From NCBI RefSeq assembly GCF_000813005.1, contig NZ_JSYP01000016.1:1-64000 (forward strand): 64,000 nucleotides of DNA. The letters are read 5' to 3'. Positions 47,243-56,218 of this stretch are shown in pieces; within the stretch, counting starts at the first letter, position 1, and every line of letters begins with the position of its first letter. Source of the DNA: Flavobacterium sp. KMS (GTDB lineage: Bacteria > Bacteroidota > Bacteroidia > Flavobacteriales > Flavobacteriaceae). A program made the position numbers and the translations under genes. The notes under the pieces are model-generated. The model was given only the letters and a program-made list of their open reading frames with translations, did no database searches and was not told the DNA's origin.

Positions 47243-47659
47243 ATGAAATTTACTAGAAAAGCACATGCCAACTGGAAAGGCACTGGAATGGAAGGAAAAG
47301 GAACTATTAGTACACAAAGTACCACTCTAGATAATGCACAACTATCGTTCAAGACCCGTTTTGAAAACGGTGTAGGTACCAATCCCGAAGAATTGATTGC
47401 TGCAGCTCATTCTGGCTGTTTTACGATGCAATTAAGCTTCTTACTATCAGAAGCTGGTTATATTCCCGAAGATTTGCATACAGAAGCCACTGTTACGTTT
47501 GAAGACGGCACAATAACTCAGATTAATTTGGATCTAAAAGGGAAAGTTCCAAATATCACCGAAGATGAGTTTTCTAAAACTGCTTTAAAAGCCAAAGAAA
47601 TTTGTCCGATATCTAAGTTATTGAAAACGAATATTACTTTAACGGTGAATTTACTTTAA
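47243..47659 (+). CDS. OsmC family peroxiredoxin
   Basis: The 138-residue protein has the OsmC pattern: KAHANWKGTGMEGKGTIS, NPEELIAAAHSGCFTMQLS with C59, and EICPISKLL with C121. This is closer to classical OsmC than the protein at 30972, which belongs to a different branch. It should reduce organic hydroperoxides. It stands alone between repeat regions. Confidence 0.93.
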   Translation: MKFTRKAHANWKGTGMEGKGTISTQSTTLDNAQLSFKTRFENGVGTNPEELIAAAHSGCFTMQLSFLLSEAGYIPEDLHTEATVTFEDGTITQINLDLKGKVPNITEDEFSKTALKAKEICPISKLLKTNITLTVNLL

Positions 47660-47728
47660 AAAAAGAGAATCTAAGATTCTTAAATTCTAAGTAACAAAGG
47701 TTCAAAGGCTTGGTTTGTCTTGAAAAAG

Positions 47729-47850
47729 GTACGCGGATTAAACGGATTCGCTTAGGCGAAGACACAGATTAAAACGGTTTTATTTCATTGTTTAAAAAAA
47801 TCCGTTCTATCAGCGTTTTTGCTTTAGCAAATCCGTTTAATCCGCGTTAC
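47729..47850. repeat. Long palindromic dispersed repeat (GCGGATTAAACGG type)
   Basis: Left arm GTACGCGGATTAAACGGATT..., right arm ...AAATCCGTTTAATCCGCGTTAC. The arms are about 55 bases each with an inner CGCTTAGGCG / GCTTTAGC block. It is the same architecture as 31795-31922. Confidence 0.85.
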
Positions 47851-47901
47851 TATTTTAGATAAGTTCTCTAACTCTTCACTCTGCTCAATGTGATGAAAAT
47901 T

Positions 47902-47941
47902 AAATATAAAAGTCCCACATTCCTGTGGGACTTTTATATTT
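47902..47941. terminator. Bidirectional hairpin AAGTCCCACA / TGTGGGACTT
   Basis: AAATATAAAAGTCCCACA pairs with TGTGGGACTTTTATATTT. Its core is the same as in the rpsA terminator at 49491-49521. It is 240 bases after osmC, so which gene it serves is unclear. Confidence 0.65.
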
Positions 47942-48091
47942 ATATCTTGTTTTGAAATAGCAATACATAAAAAAAACAAATCAACTTAATTATCAATCAT
48001 ATTCAAAAATTATTATATTTATAACAACCAAATAACACAAATACCTAAATTAACTCAGATTTACTTTTAAATCATTTAAAACCTCACAATC

Positions 48092-48622
48092 ATGGAAATC
48101 TACAAAAAAGACAAGAAAGTAAGAAGCAAAAAACTTAAAGCTCGTGTAGATTTAACTGCCATGGTAAGCGTCTCTTTTTTATTGATTGTGTTTTTTATGG
48201 TTACAACTGAATTGGGGAAACCGAAAAATTTTGATTTTGGTCTACCTGATAAAGAGCAAGGTTGTGGACCTATAGCATGTTATGATAGTAATCGCTTTTA
48301 TACAATATTATTAGGAGATAATGATAAAATAGTCACCTATTCAGGTTTATTATCATATCCAATTGAAGCTCCTAAAGAAATTAAGTATGGTAAAAATGGC
48401 ATCCGAAAAGAAATATCAAATAGAAACAGAACTATTCTCCAATATTCTGCCAGCATGGGTAAACCTAAAAATGGGGCTATTATAGTTATAAAACCTGGTA
48501 ATAAATCTAACTACGGTAACTTAGTTAATATTCTTGATGAAATGAAAATTGCTGGTATAGAAACCTATGCTATTCAAAATGAATTTACACCTGAGGAATC
48601 AAAATTATTAGCAGCTAGATAA
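48092..48622 (+). CDS. ExbD/TolR-like protein lacking the transmembrane Asp (copy 1)
   Basis: The 176-residue protein has a basic N-terminus, one membrane helix (about 21-38) and a periplasmic domain ending with an ExbD-like IVIKPGNKSNYGNLVNILDEMKIAGIETYAI. In ExbD the helix begins with T-P-x-x-D, whose Asp carries protons. Here it reads T22-A-M-V-S26, so the Asp is Ser and the Pro is Ala. The periplasmic domain has an insert with two Cys (GCGPIAC). No ExbB or TonB gene is nearby. It may be a structural or regulatory paralogue. A second copy follows after 59 bases. Confidence 0.8.
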   Translation: MEIYKKDKKVRSKKLKARVDLTAMVSVSFLLIVFFMVTTELGKPKNFDFGLPDKEQGCGPIACYDSNRFYTILLGDNDKIVTYSGLLSYPIEAPKEIKYGKNGIRKEISNRNRTILQYSASMGKPKNGAIIVIKPGNKSNYGNLVNILDEMKIAGIETYAIQNEFTPEESKLLAAR

Positions 48623-48681
48623 AGAACACAAATAAATCAATCTCACTTATTTTATAATACATTCATTTTAATCTATCAGTT

Positions 48682-49224
48682 ATGGAAATCTACAAAAAAG
48701 ATAAGAAAGTAAGAAGCAAAAAACTAAAAGCACGTGTAGATTTAACTGCCATGGTAAGTGTTTCTTTTTTATTAATTGTATTTTTTATGGTTACAACTGA
48801 ATTGGGCAAACCGAAAATCATGAGTTTAAGCTTACCTGAGAAAGATCCTCCAACATGTCGTTTGTATGTTGGTGGTTGTGGCGAAAATCGTTCTTTACCC
48901 CTATTACTCGGAGATGATAATAAAATAATATATTATATGGGATATCTAGCAACTCCTATTGTTGCCCCAAAAAAGATGAAATACGGAAAAGGAAAAGATG
49001 GAATTAGAGAAGAACTACTAAAAAGAAATGAATCGGTGCTTGAATATTCTTCTAATATAGGAAAACCAGGAAGAGGAGTTACTGTAATTATAAAACCAAG
49101 CAAAAAATCAAATTATAAAAATTTAATTGACATTTTGGATGAAATAGCAATTGCTAAAATTGAAACGTATACAATTGTAAATGATTTTACGCCTGAGGAA
49201 TCAAAATTATTAGCTGCTAGATAA
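48682..49224 (+). CDS. ExbD/TolR-like protein lacking the transmembrane Asp (copy 2)
   Basis: The 180-residue protein is identical to copy 1 over the first 45 residues, including the anchor with S26 in place of Asp. It is also very similar over the last 40 residues. The middle (about 46-95) has diverged and has a different Cys pair (TCRLYVGGCG). This is a tandem duplication with a variable centre, which suggests selection for different partners or gene conversion at the ends. Function unknown. Confidence 0.8.
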   Translation: MEIYKKDKKVRSKKLKARVDLTAMVSVSFLLIVFFMVTTELGKPKIMSLSLPEKDPPTCRLYVGGCGENRSLPLLLGDDNKIIYYMGYLATPIVAPKKMKYGKGKDGIREELLKRNESVLEYSSNIGKPGRGVTVIIKPSKKSNYKNLIDILDEIAIAKIETYTIVNDFTPEESKLLAAR

Positions 49225-49248
49225 AACATACCTATTTGATGTAGCTAA

Positions 49249-49441
49249 CGGAGATTTCTCGTTCCTCGAAAAGACAAGATTGGGATTGCATTGTGCACAA
49301 ACTTGTATATAGATAATTTTTGTTTCTACCCAATCTTGTCACCCTGACGTAGGAAGGGTCTCTACAAGAAACTAACTCAAAGCTTTTCCTGATTGTCGAG
49401 TTACTTGCGGAGATTTCTCGTTCCTCGAAAAGACAAGATTG
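49249..49441. repeat. Pair of 34-bp direct repeats
   Basis: CGGAGATTTCTCGTTCCTCG followed by AAAAGACAAGATTG occurs identically at 49249-49282 and 49408-49441. Between them the reverse word CAATCTTGTC lies in ACCCAATCTTGTCACCCTGA near 49326-49345, so the segment also contains inverted copies. No gene is present. Confidence 0.8.
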
Positions 49442-49490
49442 TGCGAAACGTAAAACATGAAACAAAAAAAAAACAGAAACTAAAGAACAC

Positions 49491-49521
49491 AAAAAAAAGT
49501 CCCACATTGCTGTGGGACTTT
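49491..49521 (-). terminator. Terminator of rpsA
   Basis: On the minus strand AAAGTCCCACA / TGTGGGACTTT is followed by eight T, 24 bases after the rpsA stop codon. Confidence 0.88.
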
Positions 49522-49544
49522 CTATATTTAGATAAACTTAAGAA

Positions 49545-51323
49545 TTATTTTTTCTCAGTTTTTTCCATTTTAGCTTTCAATGCAGCTAATACATCATTGT
49601 TATCTCCTAAAGTTGCAGCTGGTGCATTTGTAGATGAGTTAGATGAAGTATTTTCAGTTGCAGCTTTCACGTTTTTCTCTTCTTCTTCACGGAAGATAGC
49701 AGTGTGAGAAGCAACTACTCTTTTGAATTCTTTGTTAAATTCGATTACTTTGAAATCAGCAGTATCACCTTTTTTCAATTTCTTTCCGTCTTCTTTTTCA
49801 AGGTGACGAGTAGGAATGAAAGCAACGATATCATCTCCGAATTCTACAGTAGCTCCTTTATCAACGATTTCAGAAATTTCACCATTGTGGATAGTTCCTA
49901 CAGCGAAAGAATCTTCGTATTGATCCCAAGGATTAGCAGTAGTTTGTTTGTGACCTAAAGATAATTTACGTCCTTCAACATCTAATTCTAATACAACTAC
50001 ATCAAGTTTCTCACCAACATTTACAAATTCAGATGGGTGTTTGATTTTCTTAGTCCAAGAAAGGTCAGAAATGTAGATTAATCCATCAATTCCTTCTTCT
50101 AATTCTACGAAAATACCAAAGTTTGTAAAGTTTCTAACGATACCTGTATGTTTAGAACCTACTGGGTATTTAGAAGTAATATCAGTCCATGGATCTTGAG
50201 TCAATTGTTTGATACCTAATGACATTTTACGGTCATCTCTATCTAAAGTTAAGATAACAGCTTCAACAACATCTCCAACTTTTACGAAATCTTGTGCAGA
50301 ACGTAAATGAGTAGACCATGACATTTCAGAAACGTGGATTAAACCTTCAACACCTTCAGCAACTTCGATAAATGCACCGTAATCAGCGATTACAACTACT
50401 TTACCTTTTACTTTATCACCAATAGTTAAATTAGCATCTAAAGCATCCCATGGGTGAGCGTTTAATTGTTTCAATCCTAATTGAATTCTTGTTTTCTCAT
50501 CATCGAAATCAAGGATTACAACGTTTAATTTTTGGTCTAATTCAAGAACTTCACTTGGGTGGTTGATTCTACTCCAAGAAAGGTCAGTAATGTGAATTAA
50601 TCCGTCAACACCACCTAAGTCAATGAACACACCATAAGAAGTAATGTTTTTAACAACACCTTCTAATACTTGTCCTTTTTGTAATTGACCGATGATTTCT
50701 TTTTTCTGTACTTCGATATCAGCTTCGATAAGCGCTTTATGAGATACAACAACGTTTTTGAATTCGTGGTTAATTTTTACCACTTTGAATTCCATCATTT
50801 TGTTTACATATACATCATAGTCTCTAATTGGCTTAACGTCAATTTGAGATCCAGGTAAGAAAGCTTCAATACCAAAAACGTCAACGATCATACCACCTTT
50901 AGTTCTGCATTTTACAAAACCATTAACGATTTCACCTGTTTCGTTTGCAGCAATAACTCTATCCCATGATTTAATAGTACGAGCTTTTCTGTGAGATAAT
51001 ACTAATTGACCTGTTTTATCCTCACGGATGTCGATTAATACTTCTACTTTATCACCAACTTTTAAGTTTGGGTTGTAACGGAATTCGTTTAAAGAAATAA
51101 CACCTTCCGATTTTGCGTTGATATCAACGATAACGTCTCTATCTGTAATTCTAACAACTACACCTTCTACTACTTCTTCTTGATCTGTAGCGATGAAAGT
51201 TTTTGATACTAAGTCTTCGAATTCTTGTAAGTTTTTCTCATCTACTGCATCGATACCTTCTTCGAAGTTATGCCAGTTAAAATTTGCTAAAAACTCTTCT
51301 TGTGATTTTAATTGTTCAGACAT
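49545..51323 (-). CDS. rpsA: 30S ribosomal protein S1 (bS1)
   Basis: The 592-residue protein is a chain of S1 RNA-binding domains (about six). Typical repeats are GVFIDLGGVDGLIHITDLSW, GAFIEVAEGVEGLIHVSEMSW and GIFVELEEGIDGLIYISDLSW. Each is followed by GDKVEVVILxxDxxxRKxSLGxKQ. An N-terminal acidic extension and a Ser/Asn/Ala-rich C-terminal tail are present. S1 recruits mRNA to the 30S subunit. A Bacteroidota promoter lies upstream at 51442-51471. Confidence 0.97.
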   Translation of the reverse strand: MSEQLKSQEEFLANFNWHNFEEGIDAVDEKNLQEFEDLVSKTFIATDQEEVVEGVVVRITDRDVIVDINAKSEGVISLNEFRYNPNLKVGDKVEVLIDIREDKTGQLVLSHRKARTIKSWDRVIAANETGEIVNGFVKCRTKGGMIVDVFGIEAFLPGSQIDVKPIRDYDVYVNKMMEFKVVKINHEFKNVVVSHKALIEADIEVQKKEIIGQLQKGQVLEGVVKNITSYGVFIDLGGVDGLIHITDLSWSRINHPSEVLELDQKLNVVILDFDDEKTRIQLGLKQLNAHPWDALDANLTIGDKVKGKVVVIADYGAFIEVAEGVEGLIHVSEMSWSTHLRSAQDFVKVGDVVEAVILTLDRDDRKMSLGIKQLTQDPWTDITSKYPVGSKHTGIVRNFTNFGIFVELEEGIDGLIYISDLSWTKKIKHPSEFVNVGEKLDVVVLELDVEGRKLSLGHKQTTANPWDQYEDSFAVGTIHNGEISEIVDKGATVEFGDDIVAFIPTRHLEKEDGKKLKKGDTADFKVIEFNKEFKRVVASHTAIFREEEEKNVKAATENTSSNSSTNAPAATLGDNNDVLAALKAKMEKTEKK

Positions 51324-51441
51324 GCTGATAAAAAATTTGTATTCTGCTTTTCTTGAGTTTCATAAAGCGATAGAAAAAACAGAAGTTGTTTTACATAAAT
51401 AGTTGATACCTAATGGAAACTCTTCTCCGCCAAAAGGTCTG

Positions 51442-51471
51442 CAAAATTAATACATTTATTTGTAATAGCAA
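51442..51471 (-). promoter_or_regulatory. Bacteroidota-type promoter for rpsA
   Basis: On the minus strand TTG (51471-51469) is separated by exactly 19 bases from TAATTTTG (51449-51442), the same spacing as the rpsF promoter. The leader before the rpsA ATG would be about 110 bases. Confidence 0.7.
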
Positions 51472-51752
51472 AACAATTCCAAATGATTATCCGCCAATTG
51501 TTCAGAAGCAGAAGATTTAACCGTTTTCAAGACCAAAAGTCCCGCTATTCGTTACAATCTTTTGTGCCGAACCCCGGCACAAAAGTATTCTCACTTCTAT
51601 CGGGGCTAGATTAGAGGTTTTGTAGTTTTTAAGAACTTTTTACTAACGCTAAAACGAAACCCGACAGATTTTTTAAATCTGTCGGGTTATTAAATTGAAA
51701 TGTTAGAAAAAGTTTTCGAAAATATACTTACTCCTTCGCGGTAAATTTAAGG
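51472..51752. other. Repeat-containing intergenic region upstream of rpsA
   Basis: It contains a dispersed-repeat-like block (51536-51612: TCCCGCTATTCG, TTGTGCCGAACCCCGGCACAA, CTATCGGGGCTAG) and a terminator-like hairpin at 51658-51688 (AACCCGACAGATTT / AAATCTGTCGGGTT). No coding sequence is seen. Confidence 0.6.
51658..51688. terminator. Strong hairpin downstream of 51753-52295 gene
   Basis: A perfect 14-base stem AACCCGACAGATTT / AAATCTGTCGGGTT with a 3-base loop lies 65 bases after the stop of the minus-strand gene. There is no long T run on either side. Confidence 0.55.
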
Positions 51753-52295
51753 TTACAAATTACTCCCCTGTTTACCGTCTTTACTAATTTGTTTCCAAAC
51801 TTGAGCTTTTGAAAATACTTGCTTGTTAAAAAACAATTGTACATTAGGAAACTCATCATAAAAAAGTTCAGATCCCATATCAAAACTTATTATAAAGTAA
51901 GATGATGAGAAAGCCTTATCGTAATCTGATGACCAAGACAAAGTGAGTGTTGAAAAATGAATTTCTTTAATTTTTTCTAAGATATTTTTGTCAACAAATA
52001 CTCTTTTATTTTTATATAATATACTAATTGAAGTCCAATTTTTACCATTAAATTTTGCACTTATTACTTCACCGGTTTTATACGTCACGTACACTTCTGT
52101 CAATTTCCTTTTTCCTGAAATTATTTCATCGCAAATATTTTTTAATCTTGAATCATCATAACTCAATACTAAAACCTCTTTATCAATAAAAATAAATTTA
52201 ATACTTTTTGGATACTCGCCTCTATCCTTATGAGCATAAATACTACCAAAAGTGAGCAACGAAAAAATTAGAAAAAACAATTTCAAATCTCTCAT
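51753..52295 (-). CDS. Hypothetical exported protein
   Basis: The 180-residue protein has a signal peptide (MRDLKLFFLIFSLLTFGSIYA). The mature part is rich in Lys, Asp and Phe with predicted strands (KFIFIDKEVLVLSYDDSRLK; VYVTYKTGEVISAKFNGKNW). I recognise no family. It is flanked by a hairpin downstream and is divergent from the zincin-like gene. Confidence 0.65.
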   Translation of the reverse strand: MRDLKLFFLIFSLLTFGSIYAHKDRGEYPKSIKFIFIDKEVLVLSYDDSRLKNICDEIISGKRKLTEVYVTYKTGEVISAKFNGKNWTSISILYKNKRVFVDKNILEKIKEIHFSTLTLSWSSDYDKAFSSSYFIISFDMGSELFYDEFPNVQLFFNKQVFSKAQVWKQISKDGKQGSNL

Positions 52296-52410
52296 AAATA
52301 TTTTTTTTATATTTCTTCATTCTCCAAACTGATCAAGCGAATTTATACAATAAGTTTTAATTAAAACTCTAAATGATACTATAAAAGTTTAAAATTCTTA
52401 TTTTTATCTC

Positions 52411-52926
52411 ATGACATTAACACTAGAAGAAATAAAACTAAAAATTGATACTTTCCATAAAAACGGACAAGTTATCAATACTGTTTATTGGCTTTTAAAA
52501 AAGTATAATCTCAAGAATTCTAACTTAAAAGGATTTGAATTTAGAGAAAAAGCCGAACCTAGTTTTATCCTAATGACTACCGAAGGTGATTTTGGAAAAA
52601 CACAAATCATCCGAATTCCAGAAAACACATTTGAGTTCCCTCTAGAATTAATGCTCACTCTTATAGCTCACGAAATGGTTCATGTAAACCAAAAAACTAT
52701 AAAACCATATATTTTAGATAAAAACGAACGAGAATGGCAGGCTTATTACGAAATGAATTTTAATATTCTGTTTCCGAACCTTCCCGAAATATCCAACTTT
52801 CACAAAAAGTTCTTCGCCAACAAAGGCTTAGAATATTACAACCGAATGGGCGAAGGTTCTGAACTGCAACAAAAATATGCCGAACAAAAAAAGCAAGTAG
52901 AAAACCTGATTGCGTCGTTGGGGTGA
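52411..52926 (+). CDS. Zincin-like protein with HExxH motif
   Basis: The 171-residue protein has no signal peptide. It carries LIAHEMVHVNQK (HExxH, about residues 88-92) and a downstream Glu in REWQAYYEMNF (about 114-124) that could be the third zinc ligand, as in gluzincins. The rest is mostly helical and Asn/Lys-rich. It is probably a small cytoplasmic metallopeptidase-like protein; activity is unproven. A shared terminator separates it from the convergent permease gene. Confidence 0.75.
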   Translation: MTLTLEEIKLKIDTFHKNGQVINTVYWLLKKYNLKNSNLKGFEFREKAEPSFILMTTEGDFGKTQIIRIPENTFEFPLELMLTLIAHEMVHVNQKTIKPYILDKNEREWQAYYEMNFNILFPNLPEISNFHKKFFANKGLEYYNRMGEGSELQQKYAEQKKQVENLIASLG

Positions 52927-52956
52927 AACATATAATTTTGAATAACAAAAATAAAC

Positions 52957-52993
52957 AAAAATCCCGTTTTCTATAACTAGAAAACGGGATTTT
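52957..52993. terminator. Bidirectional terminator
   Basis: AAAATCCCGTTTTCTA / TAGAAAACGGGATTTT forms a near-perfect stem with a short loop between two convergent genes. Confidence 0.88.
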
Positions 52994-53012
52994 AAAATAT
53001 ATCAATAAGTTC

Positions 53013-54389
53013 TTAATGACTCATATTTTCAAATTCTTTTGGATCATGTTTATGCTTAAATAAAATAGCAAAAGCAATCGCAATAACCAAGGCATAAGCT
53101 GCAAATGACAACCAGATGTTATGCCAGTCTTTCATTAAAATTTCACTACCAAAAATACCATCAGGAGAAACTGTATTTCCATGGCTTTTTACAAATTCTA
53201 ACATCTTAGGATTTGCTGCGTCTGTTTGTAAAAATCCAGCTAATTCAGATGAGTTTTTAAATGATTTTGTAAAGAATCTATCTATTGCCCATCCCGAAGT
53301 TAAACTTCCTAGAATTGCCCCAACACCATTAGTCATCATCATAAATAACCCCTGTGCCGAAGAACGTATTTTAGAATCCGTATTACTTTCTACAAATAAT
53401 GAACCTGAGATATTAAAGAAGTCAAACGCCATTCCGTAAACCACACATGACATAATAATCATCCATAAACCGTTTACAGGATCTCCAAAAGCAAATAATC
53501 CGAAACGTAATACCCAAGCAAGCATACTAATAAGCATTACTTGTTTGATACCAAAACGTTTTAAGAAAAATGGAATTGCCAGGATAAACAAGGTTTCAGA
53601 AACCTGAGAAATCGACATGATAATTGTAGAATACTGGATTACAAATGAATCGGCATATTTAGGAAAATGCTTAAATTCATCCAGGAAAACATCTCCGTAA
53701 GCATTTGTAAGTTGCAAAGCTCCTCCTAAAAACATAGAGAACACGAAGAATAAAGCCATTTTATAATTTGCAAATAACTTAAAAGCTTCTAATCCTAATG
53801 TTTCTGTTAACGAAGCATTTTCTTTAGTTAAACGTTGTGGCTTACACTTAGGTAAGGTAAACGAATATACTCCTAATATCAATGCCGCAATTCCGGCGAT
53901 ATAAAATTGATATTCTGTTGATTTATTTCCGCTAAGATTCGTAATCCACATTGCAACAATAAAACCTATTGTTCCCCATACACGAATGGGTGGAAAATCT
54001 TTTACGATATTTTTATTATTTAATTTAAGCGAAGTATATGAGATGGAGTTACTCAATGCAATTGTAGGCATATAGCAGCACATTGCAGCAAGCATAACAT
54101 ATATAAAAAGATCTGGAGTTGTAACTTGTGCTATTCCAAACAAAACTAAAGCATATGCTATATGTAAACCACCATATAATTTTTCGGCGTTTACCCATCT
54201 GTCAGCAATAATTCCTGTAAGAGTTGGCATAAATAAAGAAGCAATTCCCATGGTTCCGAAAACTAGACCAAATTGAGTTCCTTCCCAATTTTTTGTTCCA
54301 AACCAATAATTTCCGATTGTAATAAGCCACGCTCCCCAAACAAAAAACTGAAGAAAGCTCATTATAATCAATCTGTTTTTAATTCCCAT
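53013..54389 (-). CDS. MFS nucleoside permease (NupG-like)
   Basis: The 458-residue protein has about 12 membrane helices. It begins with MSFLQFFVWGAWLITIGNYWF, typical of NupG/XapB nucleoside:H+ symporters, and has MFGVVFGTMGIASLFMPTLTGIIADRW-like second-helix sequence. A large cytosolic loop lies between helices 6 and 7. It should import nucleosides across the inner membrane. It lies 67 bases downstream of cmk on the same strand. Confidence 0.9.
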   Translation of the reverse strand: MGIKNRLIIMSFLQFFVWGAWLITIGNYWFGTKNWEGTQFGLVFGTMGIASLFMPTLTGIIADRWVNAEKLYGGLHIAYALVLFGIAQVTTPDLFIYVMLAAMCCYMPTIALSNSISYTSLKLNNKNIVKDFPPIRVWGTIGFIVAMWITNLSGNKSTEYQFYIAGIAALILGVYSFTLPKCKPQRLTKENASLTETLGLEAFKLFANYKMALFFVFSMFLGGALQLTNAYGDVFLDEFKHFPKYADSFVIQYSTIIMSISQVSETLFILAIPFFLKRFGIKQVMLISMLAWVLRFGLFAFGDPVNGLWMIIMSCVVYGMAFDFFNISGSLFVESNTDSKIRSSAQGLFMMMTNGVGAILGSLTSGWAIDRFFTKSFKNSSELAGFLQTDAANPKMLEFVKSHGNTVSPDGIFGSEILMKDWHNIWLSFAAYALVIAIAFAILFKHKHDPKEFENMSH

Positions 54390-54456
54390 ATGATGAATTG
54401 TCTTTAAAATAAAATTAGGCGGTAAAACTACTATTTAAAATGAAATCTGCAAAGAA

Positions 54457-55149
54457 TTAAGCTGTTTTTACAACATCATTCACTAATTCCATAACGGCTG
54501 CAAATTGTTCTTCTTTATTTAGGTAGGAATTATCTATCTCTACAGCATCATCGGCAATTACCAATGGTGAATCTTCACGGTGCGTATCGATATAATCACG
54601 TTCTTCTACATTTTTCAAGACTTCTTCATAAGATACATCATCTCCTTTTTGTTGCAATTCGTCAAAACGTCTTTGTGCACGTGTACTTGCACTTGCTGTC
54701 ATGAATACTTTAAGTTCAGCATCTGGAAAAACTACAGTTCCTATATCCCTGCCATCCATAACGATACCTTTATTTTTTCCCATTTCTTGTTGCTGCTCTA
54801 CAAGTTTAGAACGCACCTGAGAAACTTCGGCAACCTTACTCACAAAACTAGAAACCTCAATTGTTCTAATCTCTTTTTCTACATTTTCGCCATTCAAAAA
54901 CATTTCTCCAAAACCCAAATCGGCATTAAATTGAAAAACCAATTGTATAGAAGGTAAACTAGCAACAAGCTTTTCTTTATCAAAAGAATCTGAATTTATA
55001 TATCCGTTTTTCATAGCATAAAGCGCTACTGCACGGTACATTGCACCAGTATCTACATATACATATTCCAACTCTTTTGCTAATTGTTTTGCCAAAGTAC
55101 TTTTTCCCGTTGACGAAAATCCGTCGATAGCTATTGTTATTTTTTTCAA
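54457..55149 (-). CDS. cmk: Cytidylate kinase
   Basis: The 230-residue kinase phosphorylates CMP and dCMP. It has the P-loop GFSSTGKST (10-18), YVDTGAMYRA, the GRDIGTVVFPDAELKVFMTAS block and the RxxDxxR-like lid RDYIDTHREDSPL. The start codon is TTG at 55149; no in-frame ATG lies close upstream. A nucleoside permease follows and porQ precedes on the same strand, so a nucleotide-salvage link with the permease is plausible. Confidence 0.96.
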   Translation of the reverse strand: MKKITIAIDGFSSTGKSTLAKQLAKELEYVYVDTGAMYRAVALYAMKNGYINSDSFDKEKLVASLPSIQLVFQFNADLGFGEMFLNGENVEKEIRTIEVSSFVSKVAEVSQVRSKLVEQQQEMGKNKGIVMDGRDIGTVVFPDAELKVFMTASASTRAQRRFDELQQKGDDVSYEEVLKNVEERDYIDTHREDSPLVIADDAVEIDNSYLNKEEQFAAVMELVNDVVKTA

Positions 55150-55195
55150 AATATCGATTTTAATGTTTAAAGATAGTAATTCTATTATTTTATTT

Positions 55196-56218
55196 TTAGT
55201 CCTGAAAATTAATCGTTAACCCAAAAAGATTTGTGTTTGCTCCTAAACTATATCTGGAATAGGAATAATTAAATTTCAATTTATTTAATTTTAGTCCAAA
55301 ACCTAAAGACATTCCAGAGAAATTGCGTTGCTCTAGAATTCGCAATTCTTCGCCTCTTCTAAAATTATATCCCAGTCGCAAATTAAACGCTCTTTTAGGG
55401 AAAAGTTCAACCCCAAAAATCACGTGACGTAATGCATTATTAAAAAATGACACATTTTCTTCGGTTGTAGTTCCGTCAATACCAGTTTCTGCTCGTGCTG
55501 GATTAGAGAAAGCAAGATTCCATTGCTGTAAATTCTCTAATGTAAGATGCCATCTAATAGGCACATTTTCTAATTCTTGCGAAACCCCTGCAATTACCTC
55601 CAAAGGCAATTTTTCATGAATCCCTGAATAGGTACTAAATTGAGTTCCTATATTCCTGATGACCAAAGCCCAGTTTATATCATTTTTTTCGTCAATATAA
55701 ATCATCCCTAAATCCAGAGCTCCACCAAAAGAATGATAACTCTCAAGAGTCGAAGAAATCAGCTTGGCATTTGCCCCAATATGAATGTCTGTATATGGAA
55801 TATTATAAGCGTACCCAAAGGATAATGCTGCTTCACTTCCTGTAAAATCCGAAGTTGCCTGACCATTCTCATCATATCCGTCAAAATTTCCGTAATTGAC
55901 ATAACTTACGCCTGCCTGAAAAGTTTGTAAATGCTGATCATATGTATATGCATAAGAACCGCTACCGTAAGTTACTTCGCCATAATAACTTCCATAATTT
56001 AATGCCAGACGATTACTCATATCCTGATTTAAAGTCGCAGGATTAAACAATACCTGATTTACATCGTCGTCATAAATGGTGATTACTTTACCTCCTAAAG
56101 CGGCTTGTCTGGGCGAAGGCATTAGATTTAAAAACTGATAGGTATACTTACCTCCTATTTGCCCGTAGGAAACAGTACAAAAAGTAAATAAATAAAAGAA
56201 TCCCAGTTTTTTTAGCAT
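55196..56218 (-). CDS. porQ: Type IX secretion system protein PorQ
   Basis: The 340-residue outer-membrane beta-barrel protein has a signal peptide (ending CTVSYGQ). It has the PorQ/PorV-type N-terminal motif FLNLMPSPRQAALGGKVITIYDDDVNQVLFNPATL and alternating strands to the C-terminal aromatic NLFGLTINFQD. PorQ is a T9SS component, with PorZ and PorV roles in the attachment complex in Porphyromonas. It serves export of proteins such as the giant adhesin and the choice-of-anchor protein here. It is 46 bases upstream of cmk. Confidence 0.93.
   Translation of the reverse strand: MLKKLGFFYLFTFCTVSYGQIGGKYTYQFLNLMPSPRQAALGGKVITIYDDDVNQVLFNPATLNQDMSNRLALNYGSYYGEVTYGSGSYAYTYDQHLQTFQAGVSYVNYGNFDGYDENGQATSDFTGSEAALSFGYAYNIPYTDIHIGANAKLISSTLESYHSFGGALDLGMIYIDEKNDINWALVIRNIGTQFSTYSGIHEKLPLEVIAGVSQELENVPIRWHLTLENLQQWNLAFSNPARAETGIDGTTTEENVSFFNNALRHVIFGVELFPKRAFNLRLGYNFRRGEELRILEQRNFSGMSLGFGLKLNKLKFNYSYSRYSLGANTNLFGLTINFQD

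Larger units (their letters stand above)
47660..48091. other. Repeat-filled intergenic region before the ExbD pair
   Basis: The gap holds the long palindrome 47729-47850 and a terminator-like hairpin 47902-47941, then an AT-rich stretch. TATTTATAACAACC near 48015 may be promoter sequence, but no confident element is seen. No coding sequence is seen. Confidence 0.5.

Noticed and set aside
48092..49224. Functional TonB-ExbBD energising operon
   Set aside because: No exbB or tonB is adjacent and the proton-carrying Asp is absent in both ExbD-like proteins.
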